From NCBI GenBank assembly GCA_016703665.1, contig JADJBS010000006.1, forward strand, positions 248,001 through 312,000: a stretch of 64,000 nucleotides of DNA, read 5' to 3'. This DNA comes from Candidatus Defluviibacillus avedoerensis (GTDB taxonomy: Bacteria > Pseudomonadota > Gammaproteobacteria > Burkholderiales > Burkholderiaceae_C). Shown here piece by piece: positions 63,794-64,000 of the stretch. How positions within the stretch are numbered: the stretch's first letter is position 1; every line of letters starts with the position of its first letter. A model generated the notes under the pieces. That model did no database searches. It saw nothing but the letters and a program-made list of their open reading frames with translations, and had not been told where the DNA came from. The position numbers and the translations under genes were made by a program.

Positions 63794-64000
63794 GCCTGTG
63801 GCGCTGGATTTGCAGAACACCGATGCCTGGCGCAGCTACTGCAACAACCGTGGCTTGGCCGATACGGACTTGGCGGTGCGCTTGCCACGGCTGGGACTGG
63901 CGGTGCCGGTGGACGGTGCGGTGCAGCCCTTGCTGGCTGCGCTGCTGCTGTTTGCAGACGAGCCGGGCGCGTTGTTAGCCGGGCAGGGTATGCGGGCAGA
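63792..64000 (+). CDS. Partial gene with features of the AlbA_2 (RecG-like/Schlafen) ATPase family, cut by the window edge
   Basis: An open frame with no stop runs to the end of the window. The translated segment (LDLQNTDAWRSYCNNRGLAD ... VPVDGAVQPLLAALLLFADE ... GMRA) resembles the middle of AlbA_2-domain ATPases, where a helix is followed by a hydrophobic LLLFADEP stretch. It lacks an N-terminal half, beginning inside the junction with the glcB remnant, so either it is a fragment or the true start is not an ATG at 63792. The assignment is tentative. Confidence 0.4.
   Translation, partial: MPVALDLQNTDAWRSYCNNRGLADTDLAVRLPRLGLAVPVDGAVQPLLAALLLFADEPGALLAGQGMRA

Overview
The window looks like a chromosomal segment of a betaproteobacterium of the order Burkholderiales, most likely family Comamonadaceae (Rhodoferax/Polaromonas/Acidovorax-like). 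The evidence is a high-GC coding bias, a flhB-flhA-flhF-flhG-fliA flagellar block, PilT/PilU side by side, a phasin with a lysine/alanine/proline-rich tail, three tripartite-tricarboxylate (Bug-type) binding proteins, and a purE-purK-sua5 string. Taxonomy is inferred from gene content only. No rRNA, tRNA, CRISPR array or intact insertion sequence was recognised.

Layout. Bases 1-9737 are flagellar: the end of flgL, a frameshifted HDOD protein and an EamA transporter, flgM-flgN behind a good sigma-28 promoter, a shared terminator, then fliA-flhG-like-flhF-flhA-flhB on the minus strand. Bases 10061-20412 hold carbon storage and lipid genes: a 1116-residue three-domain biotin-dependent carboxylase, a two-domain fatty acyl-CoA reductase of the Marinobacter type, a phasin, a patatin, a TetR regulator, a TPR protein and a lipase-like lipoprotein. 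Bases 20517-29667 hold a Crp-type regulator divergent from an operon made of a LivGHMKF-type ABC importer flanked by two different AMP-forming CoA ligases. Bases 29949-35226 are a fructose-type sugar island (PfkB kinase, FrcBCA-like ABC importer, ROK regulator). Bases 35346-44688 hold two Bug receptors, a frameshifted PBP4, a SemiSWEET, a GDSL-like lipoprotein, sua5, purK, purE, cnoX and nfeD.

Bases 44812-45873 are a decayed putA-lrp locus. A frameshifted MHYT hybrid kinase, yggS, pilT-pilU, a beta-hydroxyacid dehydrogenase, dolP-diaA-yraN-rsmI, a TauE-DUF1634-Usp-CWC operon, DUF3422, a CaiB CoA-transferase and a third Bug receptor follow.

The right end (61807-64000) is accessory. A perfect 18-bp inverted repeat abuts the start codon of a TumE-like toxin. 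It is followed by an overlapping HTH antitoxin and, one base later, by a zinc-ribbon protein with a deoxyribosyltransferase/TIR-like C-terminal domain, then a terminator. This three-gene unit is the best candidate here for an undescribed (defence-like) system. Beyond it lie a malate synthase G tail and the start of a fragment of another gene, which mark a recombination scar.

Six otherwise complete-looking genes or remnants carry single frame breaks, most of them in runs of 4-5 identical bases. Some of the apparent pseudogenes may therefore be assembly errors rather than real decay.
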